Positions 17,901-26,373 of a DNA stretch of 64,000 nucleotides are shown here, piece after piece; positions within the stretch are counted from its first letter, which is position 1; each line of letters begins with the position of its first letter. The notes under the pieces are model-generated. The model worked only from the letters and a program-made list of their open reading frames with translations, was not told the DNA's origin and made no database searches. Origin of the DNA: Novacetimonas maltaceti (lineage in GTDB: Bacteria > Pseudomonadota > Alphaproteobacteria > Acetobacterales > Acetobacteraceae); assembly GCF_002906255.1 (NCBI RefSeq), contig NZ_POTC01000006.1, positions 45,302 through 109,301 on the forward strand, read 5' to 3'. The translations under genes and the position numbers were made by a program.

Positions 17901-20900
17901 TGACTGTCTTTTTCTCATAAAGCTCGCCAAGCACCAGCATCGCATCATCGTCGCCAAGCTGGCATGCCTCATTGAGCAGCCGCTCCCCTTTCCTCAGGTC
18001 GACCTTGAGGTCCCGGCGCGGGCCGACCAGGTAGCACCAGCCCAGTACGGTCATGAGGGAGGAGTCCTTCTTTTCGGCCCCTTTCATCAGCCACGACAGC
18101 GCCTCGTCCGCCGGAAGGCCATAGCTTGGAAACGCATACAGGACGCCCATCTTGCGGGCGCAATCCCCGTTGCCAAGTTCCGCCCCGGCGCGCAAGTAAT
18201 CGATCCCGGCGCCATAGTCGCAATCGCTGTCCCCGTACAAGCCTAACGCCGACGAGGCCAGCAGATCCAGCGCCGCGCCACGCTGTGCATTGTTGGCCCC
18301 ACTGTCCTTTGCCACGACCTTCTTCAGCAGCGACATCGCGCGCGCGCGCATGGTGGCGGAAGGAGCCCGTTTCCCAAGGAGGTTGCGCGCGACCGCCACG
18401 CCGGTGTCCACGTCGCCCAGCGCGAAGGCGCGGTCTTGCCACCGGTACCGTTCGGTCGGGTCGGGATCGCGCGCATGGACCCGCATCAGGGCACGCGAGG
18501 CCTGCAGCGCGAAACTGCTGTCGCCCAGGGCGACCTTCTGCAGCAGCGCGATTCCGCGGCTGCGGTCGGCAGGGGATGCCCCTTCGACGCAGTAAAGCTG
18601 CCCCGCGCCCAGTTCGCCTTCGGCATTCCCCTTGGCCGCGGCCCGGTTGTAGAATTCCAGCGACCGTGCCTCATCCCCACACAGCCGTGCCACGCCCAGC
18701 ATGCCAAGGACCTCGCCCCCGTTGGCGGCCTTTTCATACCATTGCAGGGCGGCATCGCGGTTCTGCGCGACGCCCGCGCCTTCGGCCAGGCAGTCGGCAT
18801 AGCGCGCCATCGCGAACATCCGGACCCAGGCTTCGCGCGGCGGCACATTGTCCTGCCCCGCCGCGCGGGCATACAGTTCGGCCGCCTTGTCCATCTTCAC
18901 CGCAAGCGGGCTGTGCCCACTGACGGTCCCACATGAGAATTCACCATCGGACGCATACAGATCGGCCAGCGTCACCATGGCGGGGACATGGTTGAACTTG
19001 GTCGCCGCCGTGTTCAGCAGGCCCGTTCCCCTGGCCACGTCGACGACAACCGCCCCACCCACGCCAAGGATATAGCAGACCCCCAGGCGGCCCATGCAGT
19101 CGGGGACCTGCGCGTCGGCGCCTTTCTTCAGCCACTCCAGCGCCTCCGCCGGCGGGAGGCTGCTGTCTTTCTTGAAATAGCGTTCGCCCAGCCACCGCAG
19201 GGCATCGGGATCGCCCAGTCCGGCGGCGCGCACGCGCAGGGCAAGGCCCGCCTCGACACCGGCCTCGACGCTGTGCGGATCCTCGTCATCGTCAGCGATC
19301 GTGCCACCGGCCGCGTTGTCCGCGCATCGCGCCAGCAGGTTGAACGCCGCGCCACGCAGCGCATCGTCCGCGCCACTTCCGTCCGCCGCGACCTTCTTCA
19401 GCAACGCCTGCGCACGTGCGCGGCGCGCGGCGTCGGGGGCCGGGGCGACGGCCAGGGCGTCGATGATCTGCCGCGCCACGTCAAAGGCGACCTGCAGGTC
19501 GCCAAGTTCGATCGCCCGGTCTTGCCAGAACTGCAGTTCGGCCGGGTTGCTGGACGCGCGATACAGTTCCATCAGTTCATGCGTGGCCGGCAGCGCGTTC
19601 GCCCCCCCGCCCTGCGCGACCTGCATGAACAGCGCGATGCCCCTGGCGCGGTCCGCCGCACCCGACGACGGGTCGCAACAGATCCGCCCCGCGCCCAGCA
19701 TGCCGTCAAGGTTGCCCTTGGCCGCGGCCTTTTCATACCATTGCAGGGCGGCGGGCACGTCACGTTCGCATCCCATGCCATCGCGCAGGCAGTCGGCATG
19801 GCGCACCATCGCGATCACGTCGCCCTTTGCCGCGCCCATGGCATAGGCGGCGGCGGCCTTGTCCATGTCCACTGCCGGGGGGCTGTCGCCACGCACGGCG
19901 CCAAGCGCGACCCGCTTCGTGGCATGCAGGTCGCCCAGCAGCCGCATCGCATAGCCCGAATCCAGCTTCGCCGCCTCGTCCAGCAGCATCAGCCCCGTGC
20001 GGATGTCGCGCGACACCTTCCCGGCCATGCCGATGACCTCGCAGAAGCCGAGGTTGGCCATGCTGACGGGGTTCTTCAGGTCGGCGGATTTACGCAGCCA
20101 CTCCAGCGCCTCCGCCTGCGGGACGGCCCTGTCGCGGATGAAATACGCCTCCCCCAGCCAGAAGATGGCATCGACATTGCCCAGTTCGGCCGCGCTCACG
20201 CGGCGGGCGGCTTCCTGCGCGGGATCGGCGCTGCCGCCCTGTTCGTCATATTTGACCTGCAGGTTCAGCGCCATGCCGCGCTGCGCATCGGTTGCGCCGC
20301 TGCCTTTTGCCGTGACCTGCTCCAGCAGGGCCATGCCGCGCGCGCGCTGCGCCGCACCGGCCGCGGGCGTGTCAAGGATCCGCTGCGCCGCGTCGAGCGC
20401 GACCTGAATGTCCCCCAGTTCGATCGCCCGGTCTTCCCACCGGTACAGTTCGGCCGGGTCGGCATCGTGCACATGAAGCCCGATCAGCTCACACGCCGCC
20501 ACGCGGGCGTTAGCATCGGTGCCCCACGCCACCTGCCGCAGCAGGTCGATCCCCTTCGCCCGGTCCGCCACGCCCGATTTCGGGTCGCAGTACATCTGCC
20601 CCGCGCCGAGCATGCCGTCGAGGTCGCCCGCCGCCGCGGCCTTTTCATACCAGCGCAGGGCCTCGGCGGTGTCCTGCGCAACACCCGCGCCATCGCGCAG
20701 GCAGCGGGCGTGGCGCACCATCGCGCCGACATCGCCGTGTTCCGCCGCCATGCGGTAATACTGGTCCGCCTTCGCCATATCCACCGCAAGCGGGCTTTCG
20801 CCACGCACGGCGCCAAGGGCGGCATCCGCCGACGCATACAGGTTGCCCAGCGTCACCATCGCAAGGACGCTGCCGGCCTGCGCCGCCTTCTCCAGCAGGG

Positions 20901-22071
20901 CCACGCCCTGCGCCACGTCGCCCGCAAGGCCGACGACACAGCAGAAGCCAAGCCGCGCCATGCTGGCGCCATCCCCGGCATCGGCGGCCCTGCGCAGCCA
21001 CTCCAGCGCCTCTTCACGCGGGATCGGCCCGTTCGCATCCATGCAGGTCGCGCCCAGCGCCGCCATGGCCCCGACACCGCCAAGGCGCGCCGCCTCCCGC
21101 CGCCAGTGCATCGCGCGCGCGGCATCGCGCGCGGTGCCCACGCCATCGCGGCAGCATTCCATCAGGCGGGTGGCCGCCCATTCGCGATTGAGCGGCGTGC
21201 CGCCGGGGGCCGCGACCGCGCGTTCCAGCAGGGGCACGGCGTAGGCCGGACTGCCCCCGCGCCCGGCCAGCATGTCCGCCGCGACAAGCAGCATCGACAG
21301 CACGTCGCCCCCATCGGCGGCCTGCGCCAGCGCGATGCGTCCTTCCTGCCGGGTGGCTTCGGTCGCGCCCGGACCCGCCAGCAGGCGGCGGGCATGCGCG
21401 CCGATGGCGGCGGTATCGCCGTGCCCGATCGCCAGTTGCAGCCAGGCGTCCAGTTCCGGCAGGGGCGGCACGGCGGGCAGCAGGGCAGAGGCACGCGCAT
21501 CCATGTCCGGCGGCACAAGGCCGGCATATCCCCCAAGGTCCGCCAGCCACGCGGCGGCGCCGGCGATGCCCTCCCCCGCCGCGCGCCGCATCCAGTCGAT
21601 CGCGTCGGCGGTGGGGGGATTGGCCATCACGGACTCAACGATACCGGACAGTCCCCCGTCCACGCCCACATGCACGACATCGAAATAGGCAGCCAGCGCA
21701 CCGTCCACCTGCGGCGGGGCCCACAGGCGCGCGATGTCGAAGACCGACGTGCTTTCCTCGTCATCATCGACGACGGCCTCGCCATAATACTTCAGGGCCT
21801 GTTCGTACCCCTGCGCCAGCATGGTGTCGTCCGCTGCGGGATCGTGGCCACCCAGCGCATACCAGTCGCCCAGGGCGACATAGCCTTCGGGCGCGCCATC
21901 GCGCACGGCGGCGGCGCAGCGCGCGCCACGGGCAAGGCGGTAGGCCTGCATGTCAGTCGGGTCGGTCACCCCCAGCAGCGCGGCGGAGCGGACCTGGGTC
22001 ATCCGGACCGCCAGCGGGACATCATCGGTGCCTGTCTGAGGGTCCTGCTGTGGAATATCGACGACTGACAT
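14941..22071 (-). CDS. Giant Sel1-repeat solenoid protein
   Basis: A protein of about 2,377 residues composed almost wholly of Sel1-like (SLR) alpha-alpha repeats. Typical units read WYEKAAAAGDLDGMLGAGQ and AMVRHARCLRDGAGVAQDT. No signal peptide or membrane segment is seen. Repeats are organised in larger blocks of about 300-395 residues, each containing a RWEDRAIELGD-like segment. SLR solenoids scaffold protein complexes. It is the first gene of the leftward operon, so it may organise the secretion ATPase and substrates. ATG at 22071 is chosen over a GTG 15 bases upstream because ACGGGG lies before it; neither site is strong. Length is far above usual SLR proteins. Confidence 0.85.
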   Translation of the reverse strand: MSVVDIPQQDPQTGTDDVPLAVRMTQVRSAALLGVTDPTDMQAYRLARGARCAAAVRDGAPEGYVALGDWYALGGHDPAADDTMLAQGYEQALKYYGEAVVDDDEESTSVFDIARLWAPPQVDGALAAYFDVVHVGVDGGLSGIVESVMANPPTADAIDWMRRAAGEGIAGAAAWLADLGGYAGLVPPDMDARASALLPAVPPLPELDAWLQLAIGHGDTAAIGAHARRLLAGPGATEATRQEGRIALAQAADGGDVLSMLLVAADMLAGRGGSPAYAVPLLERAVAAPGGTPLNREWAATRLMECCRDGVGTARDAARAMHWRREAARLGGVGAMAALGATCMDANGPIPREEALEWLRRAADAGDGASMARLGFCCVVGLAGDVAQGVALLEKAAQAGSVLAMVTLGNLYASADAALGAVRGESPLAVDMAKADQYYRMAAEHGDVGAMVRHARCLRDGAGVAQDTAEALRWYEKAAAAGDLDGMLGAGQMYCDPKSGVADRAKGIDLLRQVAWGTDANARVAACELIGLHVHDADPAELYRWEDRAIELGDIQVALDAAQRILDTPAAGAAQRARGMALLEQVTAKGSGATDAQRGMALNLQVKYDEQGGSADPAQEAARRVSAAELGNVDAIFWLGEAYFIRDRAVPQAEALEWLRKSADLKNPVSMANLGFCEVIGMAGKVSRDIRTGLMLLDEAAKLDSGYAMRLLGDLHATKRVALGAVRGDSPPAVDMDKAAAAYAMGAAKGDVIAMVRHADCLRDGMGCERDVPAALQWYEKAAAKGNLDGMLGAGRICCDPSSGAADRARGIALFMQVAQGGGANALPATHELMELYRASSNPAELQFWQDRAIELGDLQVAFDVARQIIDALAVAPAPDAARRARAQALLKKVAADGSGADDALRGAAFNLLARCADNAAGGTIADDDEDPHSVEAGVEAGLALRVRAAGLGDPDALRWLGERYFKKDSSLPPAEALEWLKKGADAQVPDCMGRLGVCYILGVGGAVVVDVARGTGLLNTAATKFNHVPAMVTLADLYASDGEFSCGTVSGHSPLAVKMDKAAELYARAAGQDNVPPREAWVRMFAMARYADCLAEGAGVAQNRDAALQWYEKAANGGEVLGMLGVARLCGDEARSLEFYNRAAAKGNAEGELGAGQLYCVEGASPADRSRGIALLQKVALGDSSFALQASRALMRVHARDPDPTERYRWQDRAFALGDVDTGVAVARNLLGKRAPSATMRARAMSLLKKVVAKDSGANNAQRGAALDLLASSALGLYGDSDCDYGAGIDYLRAGAELGNGDCARKMGVLYAFPSYGLPADEALSWLMKGAEKKDSSLMTVLGWCYLVGPRRDLKVDLRKGERLLNEACQLGDDDAMLVLGELYEKKTVTFEELEGQSPFATDLKAAAEYYLMAAQKGSGEGMFNYGCFLEEGKGVEVSLSGALDWYGKAGAAGNVDGMMAAARLSPDKADALKWYEKAGAAGDVDGMMNAARLSPDKADALKWYEKAGTAGNVEAMLHAARLSPDFAASAAWYEKAGNRRNMQGMFGAGMTYAAMLPPDPATRDKAKKWLMRVAQSTDALALKAVQKLIELCRHDSDTNDLRRWENRAVELGNFSYAYQAAKQILDGDSPAPAEAARAVALLKQATAERSSLDPVERRAAFVLLVRCFEQGIGGPKDDAAALAACREAAGLGDCAAQKKLGLQVFENTSDVSLAEAIRWLKLAAASGDDPKVMSYLGMCCVIGVKDVLKPEVDEGLRLLEQAVKLGSVDAMNTLGCLYSWRSIRRGRVEGKIPFAPDPRKAAHFDAMAARGGNRQSMVRYADSLRDGNGVAHDTPEALEWYLKAVEMGSVEAMIAAGCLYVQETDPTVRERAVALFTQAAEAKVPDSARAMYELGKFRVGRQEWPDAISWLEKAVELGNADAMGLLASLALSNVVPGAPDKTRAIDLLRQGVAKGSVNAKRLYGKLMIDGKFCPLDVDGGVAMLTEPGVADHPDVQILLGDTERNRKNYVKASKWYGDVLTPTGEGKYDARAVLGLMLCWMNDPAVGDVPFNRCVGYMQDPERAERCINTKELLTPLAFVGDFFRAAAGRTYDGNPAATDMVKAYYLQAAQYYERAIAAGEDPQLRVYLRAYLGAGSLAEGRYRRIALEQYEQLAEKGDHGSMLILSYVYSAHTENPCADPDRMFKWTRRAADSGSEWALLRLAYCHALGIGVSQSETTALKIFEQLAKKKVGWGLFGEGMYYLYQHRALFFRNEKHGFDLLKAATKALPDMNRYVPFLNGLMSEDVDTVAFRKTIPDLGQSIRALPVKLDVVNPDTNVPLVLPILRGKAVDQMRLAHILPCTSAWMAQHMGKDKETCFCRILMPSVKVLETIS

Positions 22072-22334
22072 ATATGCCCCGTACACTTTTTTTGACCAAG
22101 CGCGTTATAGCAGGGTGACAAGTTACACGTCGATACGATATTTGAAATAAATAGACCGGGTAGACACGGCGGACAAAATGACCCGCTGCGGGCGAAGACG
22201 TGCGCCCGCGCGTGCATGCTGCAACAATTCCGTCATGATTACAGGAACACGCATTAAATATGACCTTCCGCGCAATTCCCATTACTTCACCCTGCGTGCC
22301 CGATCCTTTGCCAGAGGGGCGCAGGCGGGGCCGG
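22072..22334. promoter_or_regulatory. Divergent promoter region of the T7SS-like locus
   Basis: A 263-base spacer between the leftward Sel1/FtsK/WXG operon and the rightward exported/membrane protein pair. It is more AT-rich than its surroundings (for example around 22085-22160). A TATAAC-like -10 for the leftward operon lies at about 22106-22111, but no convincing -35 is seen. No operator or riboswitch was recognised. The divergent layout implies shared control of both gene sets. Confidence 0.4.
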
Positions 22335-23144
22335 ATGTTCCGCCATGTCGCGCACATGCGCCATGGCCGGGGCCTGATGCTTGCGGCGGCATGCGCGGCC
22401 ATGGGCCTGCACGCGCCCGCCCATCCGGCCCACGCGCAGGGGGCATACACCACGCGTGAGACGTTTTTATACCAGAACGATACCATCGCGCTCCAGACCG
22501 ACGCGCAGGGAAACGATTACGTCACGGTCATGGAAAAAGGCATGTCGTCCGCGCTGAAGATGCACGATGCGCATATCGTGCAGGTCTTTGACCTGCCGGA
22601 CGAAACCGTGGCCGTCATGCGCGGGCGCAGCGATGCGTGCGCCACGGGATACGCGACGGTTTCGCTGTGGGACGGGCATAACATGCGGATCGACAGCCTG
22701 CCCGCGCCCTGCGCCGAATATGGCGTCGGCAACATGGACCGCAACATGATCGCCTTTCGCGGCATGGGGCAGGACGACACGCTCTACCTTTACATGCAGC
22801 ACAGGTTCATGGAATCCAGCGCCCGCGACATGCCCGCCACGGGGCAGGACGGGATGCAGTACACGCACGTCACGCGCGCCGATGACTCTGCGGTCGAAAA
22901 CCCCGACGACCCGTTCTCCCCCCTCAGCCAGCAGTGGGTGGACAACCCGGCGGCGTACCGACCGGCACATGCCGTACCGGACGCCACGCAGGCCGCCCCG
23001 GCCCATGACACGCCGCCCGTACGCCATGTGACGCATCATCGCCGCAGCATGGCGGTCCCGCACATGGAAAAGATCCCCACCAGTATCCCGCGGGCGGATG
23101 AAACCGATACCTCGCAGCCTGTCAAACTGGACCTGACACAGTGA
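22335..23144 (+). CDS. Exported protein of unknown function beside the T7SS-like operon
   Basis: A 269-residue protein with an N-terminal signal peptide: a basic start (MFRHVAHMRHGRG), a hydrophobic core (LMLAAACAAMGL) and a probable cleavage after AHPAHA. The mature part has a beta-rich region to about residue 170, then a Pro/His-rich tail. The ATG at 22335 is chosen because it places the signal sequence at the N-terminus; an earlier start 75 bases upstream adds an atypical leader. The gene overlaps the following membrane-protein gene as GTGA. It could be a periplasmic part of the secretion machine. No domain is recognised. Confidence 0.65.
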   Translation: MFRHVAHMRHGRGLMLAAACAAMGLHAPAHPAHAQGAYTTRETFLYQNDTIALQTDAQGNDYVTVMEKGMSSALKMHDAHIVQVFDLPDETVAVMRGRSDACATGYATVSLWDGHNMRIDSLPAPCAEYGVGNMDRNMIAFRGMGQDDTLYLYMQHRFMESSARDMPATGQDGMQYTHVTRADDSAVENPDDPFSPLSQQWVDNPAAYRPAHAVPDATQAAPAHDTPPVRHVTHHRRSMAVPHMEKIPTSIPRADETDTSQPVKLDLTQ

Positions 23145-24640
23145 CACTCCTTGATTTCGAGCAGTACAGGGAATCGCGCAACAGACGCGCGTATGTCCCG
23201 CTCATGCTTTTCCTGACCGTAATCTACCTGGCCTTCGAACTGGCGTTCAATGCACGCCTGCTGGATATTACAGGGACTTTCGCAACACGGCACGATGTTG
23301 ACGCGATCGAATTCTATGGCCGCGTCATTTCCGGCCTTGCCCTGACGCTTGCGGTCTGGGGCATGATCCTGCGCCATGCGAATGCGACGTACCAGCCCTC
23401 GCGCACGGTCATCAGCACGCTGTTCTGGGCTGCGGCCCTCCTGTTGCCCGCGACCTATTTCGGCGAGAAGATGCTGCTTGACCGGATCGTGGCGCATTCC
23501 ACGGGCGAACAGCGCCGCGACGCGATGTTCCTGCAATATATCAAGCGCGACATCGTCCGCGGCACGATAGATGCACAGCAGATCACACTTGACGCCGCGG
23601 TCCGCCAGTCGCCGGAGGGCAAGGCCTTCCTGTCGATCCTGCCATTAATGGCCATGTCGGTCGATAATATCGACGAAAAGGCGCAGGAGAAGGTCAAGGA
23701 GGCGATGGCCAGCACCGTCCGCCAGGACATGGGCGGGTCGGACGGCCACGTCTTCAACGAACAGTTCGTCGGCCCGGCGGAACAGATCCGCGCGAAGTTC
23801 AACCGGTATGAAGACCTGGCGGCCGCCTTCGTGCGTTCGGGGCGCACGCGGCATGCGCGCACGGTGTATGAAAACGCCCTGGCCAACGAGATCACGGGCA
23901 CGCGCGACTTCATCCCGCCGGGCCTGAAATTCGACGCCTTCGCCAACCTGCCGCCGTTTGTCGCGACGATGCGCGCGGCGCTGAAGGTGCCCGATGACAT
24001 CCCCATTTCCGCCAGCATGACGGCAGAGCAGTTCGCAGCGCAGGTCCGCGAGCCCATGGTCACGCAGGAGGTGGAGCGGCGGATTGCGGAACTTGACTAC
24101 CAGCCGGAAACATTCCTCGACGGGCAGGAACACGCCACGATCGGCCGCGAGGCGATGGAGGCGGTGATTGCCCCGGCCCTTGCGCTTGTCTTTTCCGTGC
24201 TGGGCGCGCTGGTGCACCTGTACAAGAGCGCGTACTACCTGCTCTACAGCGTGCGCACCCCGACCGCGCTCGCGCATGGGATCGTCAGTTGCCTGCTGGT
24301 GGGCGTCATCATCTTCCTGGTGCGTTCGCCCAATGAGATCACGCGCTCGAAACTGTTCACATCGCTGGAGGAACAGGTCAACAGCGCCAGCCACTGGGGG
24401 ATGGGCCATGTGCTCAACACCTCGGTCCGGTGGATGATCCAGGCACAGCCGCGTTTCTATCCCTTCAATGAGGCGGACCGGCGCATGCTGCACCTGACCT
24501 TTGGCACGCGGGATCTCGATACATCGGAAAAGGCCGCCCCGGCCCCCGCCCTGCGGGACACCGCGACACAGGACACCACAACACAGGACACCACGGCGCA
24601 GGACAGCAACGCGAAGGATGCGGCCCCGCCGTCGCCCTGA
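23141..24640 (+). CDS. Multi-pass membrane protein of the T7SS-like locus
   Basis: A 499-residue integral membrane protein starting with GTG inside the stop of the preceding gene. Hydrophobic helices lie near residues 18-38, 62-79 and 92-106, then a soluble domain of about 230 residues, and two more helices near 342-365 and 380-396. The C-terminal 40 residues are a low-complexity Thr/Gln/Asp tail (repeats of DTTTQ and DTTAQ). The soluble ATPase nearby lacks membrane anchors, so this protein is a candidate inner-membrane channel or anchor for it. No family was recognised. Confidence 0.7.
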   Translation: MTLLDFEQYRESRNRRAYVPLMLFLTVIYLAFELAFNARLLDITGTFATRHDVDAIEFYGRVISGLALTLAVWGMILRHANATYQPSRTVISTLFWAAALLLPATYFGEKMLLDRIVAHSTGEQRRDAMFLQYIKRDIVRGTIDAQQITLDAAVRQSPEGKAFLSILPLMAMSVDNIDEKAQEKVKEAMASTVRQDMGGSDGHVFNEQFVGPAEQIRAKFNRYEDLAAAFVRSGRTRHARTVYENALANEITGTRDFIPPGLKFDAFANLPPFVATMRAALKVPDDIPISASMTAEQFAAQVREPMVTQEVERRIAELDYQPETFLDGQEHATIGREAMEAVIAPALALVFSVLGALVHLYKSAYYLLYSVRTPTALAHGIVSCLLVGVIIFLVRSPNEITRSKLFTSLEEQVNSASHWGMGHVLNTSVRWMIQAQPRFYPFNEADRRMLHLTFGTRDLDTSEKAAPAPALRDTATQDTTTQDTTAQDSNAKDAAPPSP

Positions 24641-24859
24641 CGGACGGGCCCTCCCCACGCCACAGACGGCATCGCCTGCATTGCGGGCGGTGCCGTTTTT
24701 CGTTGGCCCGCATGGCGTGGTCACGAAGGATTGGCTTTCCCCGCCATGCCCATGGCGCGACAGTGCACGGACCGACAGGGATGCAGCGCCATGCCCGCCG
24801 TGCCCCCGCATGGCCGGGACGGTCCCCCGCATGACCGCAACAACGAAAAAGGAAATTCC

Positions 24860-25402
24860 ATGTCCCCACGCCTTCGACAGATTGCCGTGCTGGCCTGCGG
24901 CATCGCCGCGCTTGGCACCTCCGCCCTGCCTGCCCGCGCCCATGCCGCCGATACGGCCTCCGGCACCCTGATGGGCACGGACGGGACGGCGCGTGGCAAC
25001 GTGCAGGTCACCGCCGCCCCCCATGGCGTGATCCTGCGCATTACGGCGCAGGGGCTGATCCCCGGATGGCACGGCGTGCATTTCCATGAGAAAGGCAGTT
25101 GCGGCGCACCGAAATTCACCAGCGCGGGCGCGCATGTCCACGCCACGACCCCGGTCGTGCATGGCCTGCTGAACGCCAACGCCAATGACGCGGGCGACCT
25201 GCCCAACATCTTCGTCGGGCCGGACGGCAGCGCCACCGTGGAACTGTATTCCACACTCGTCACGCTCAACGGAACGGACGGGCACCCCGGACTGCTCGAC
25301 GCCGATGGCTCCTCGCTTGTCATCCACGCCAACCCCGATGATTACCGCAGCCAGCCCATCGGCGGCGCGGGCGATCGCGTGGCGTGCGCCGTGATCAAAT
25401 AA
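24860..25402 (+). CDS. Cu/Zn superoxide dismutase-family protein, exported
   Basis: A 180-residue periplasmic protein with a signal peptide (LACGIAALGTSALPARAHA). The start is fixed by AAAGGAAATTCC before the ATG at 24860. Copper ligands are visible in GVHFHEKGSC (two His) and VIHANPDDY, the bridging His in SAGAHVHA, and a zinc His in PVVHG. The segment NDAGDLPN corresponds to the family RHxGDLxN block, but the usual zinc-ligand His is Asp. The paired cysteines in GSCG and VACAV fit the conserved disulfide. The enzyme would convert superoxide to peroxide and oxygen. Activity may be altered by the ligand change. Confidence 0.82.
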   Translation: MSPRLRQIAVLACGIAALGTSALPARAHAADTASGTLMGTDGTARGNVQVTAAPHGVILRITAQGLIPGWHGVHFHEKGSCGAPKFTSAGAHVHATTPVVHGLLNANANDAGDLPNIFVGPDGSATVELYSTLVTLNGTDGHPGLLDADGSSLVIHANPDDYRSQPIGGAGDRVACAVIK

Positions 25403-25420
25403 CCCCCCGCGCGAGCACGA

Positions 25421-25705
25421 AACATCCGGGCTCTGCCCGGACCCGGCAGGGAGCGCACTCCCTGCACCCTGATTCGTTTAAAAGTAACGGTTTCCAAAGG
25501 TCCACGACCTTTGGTGGGGGTGCGGGGGCAAAGCCCCTGCGGATGGTTGCCCCCGCCCGACGCCAGTGGCGCATGTGATCTCCGGGCTCTGCCCGGGCCC
25601 GGCAGGGAGCCTGCTCCCTGCACCCTGATTCGTTTAAAAATAACGGTTTCCAAAGGTCCGCGACCTTTGGTGGGGGTGCGGGGGCAAAGCCCCTGCGGGT
25701 GGTCG
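25421..25705 (+). repeat. Palindromic intergenic repeat family A, two tandem copies
   Basis: Two copies of a roughly 120-base element with four consecutive hairpins: CCGGGCTCTGCCCGG, GCAGGGAGCGCGCTCCCTGC (CTGCTCC in the second copy), a CAAAGGT...ACCTTTGG stem, and GGGGGCAAAGCCCC. A spacer reading CCTGATTCGTTTAAAA lies in the middle. It fills the gap between the dismutase and the peroxiredoxin-like gene. Other copies lie at 32619, 48720, 51792, 54677, 58498, 60667 and, partial, at 62521 and 63498. Confidence 0.85.
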
Positions 25706-25872
25706 CGCAAACCACGCTTCCGATACGTAAAACCACATCCAACAAAACACACATGCAACCGTTGTTAATGCGTCCAGAAAAGACGATTTACGTTGTGGTT
25801 TTGTTGACTCCCCATCATTCGTGTGTTTTTATCCCTTCAAGGCAGACAGTCCTGCCGGGAGGGAATAAGGCG

Positions 25873-26352
25873 ATGGCGTTATTTTCAGGACACGCGGCAC
25901 CCGGTTTCACGGCGCGGACCACATTGGGGCGGCTGTGTTTCCATGACTGGCTGGCGGGGGCGTGGGGCGTGCTGCTGACGCATCCGCACGACTTTCACCC
26001 CGGCAGCATCGCGGCGCTGGACCGTTCGGTAAAGGTGCTTTCCCTGCCGCCCCTGCCCCATCATGACGATGTGCATCCCATCACGCCGGGACTGCCGTGC
26101 GCATGGGCGACGGTGTGCGACGCGCGCGACGCCGCCGCGATACGCGCGCTGTATTCCGGCGCGCAGTTCGAGGATGTTCCCGCCGCACCGGTGGACGAAC
26201 ATGTGGTGTTCCTCATCGCGCCCGACATGACGATCCGCGCCACGCTGTCCTACCCGCCCGGTGGCAACAGGGATTTTGGCGATGTGGTGCGGATGCTGGA
26301 CCTGTTCGGAGCGGATCGCGCGACACCCCCAACCCGCATGGCCGCGGCCTGA
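25873..26352 (+). CDS. Peroxiredoxin-like protein lacking the peroxidatic cysteine
   Basis: A 159-residue thioredoxin-fold protein. The N-terminal AAPGFTARTTLGRLCFHDWL and GAWGVLLTHPHDFHPGS track the 1-Cys (Prx6/AhpC) signature, in which DFTPVC carries the catalytic Cys. Here the position reads DFHPGS, so the peroxidatic Cys is missing. The protein is also shorter than the usual 210-220 residues. GGAGGGAATAAGGCG before the ATG at 25873 supports this start. It probably has no peroxidase activity and may be a relic or a binding protein. The RBBP9-like gene follows after 21 bases. Confidence 0.65.
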   Translation: MALFSGHAAPGFTARTTLGRLCFHDWLAGAWGVLLTHPHDFHPGSIAALDRSVKVLSLPPLPHHDDVHPITPGLPCAWATVCDARDAAAIRALYSGAQFEDVPAAPVDEHVVFLIAPDMTIRATLSYPPGGNRDFGDVVRMLDLFGADRATPPTRMAAA

Positions 26353-26373
26353 ACGCACGGTGCGAGGCGTAAG

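Noticed and set aside
18988..22068. 1,026-residue plus-strand open frame opposite the Sel1 gene
   Set aside because: Arg/His-rich shadow of a highly repetitive GC-rich gene; the minus strand gives regular Sel1 repeats.
25395..25758. Open frames running through family A repeats
   Set aside because: The same peptide words recur in every repeat copy on both strands, so they are by-products of the repeat and not genes.
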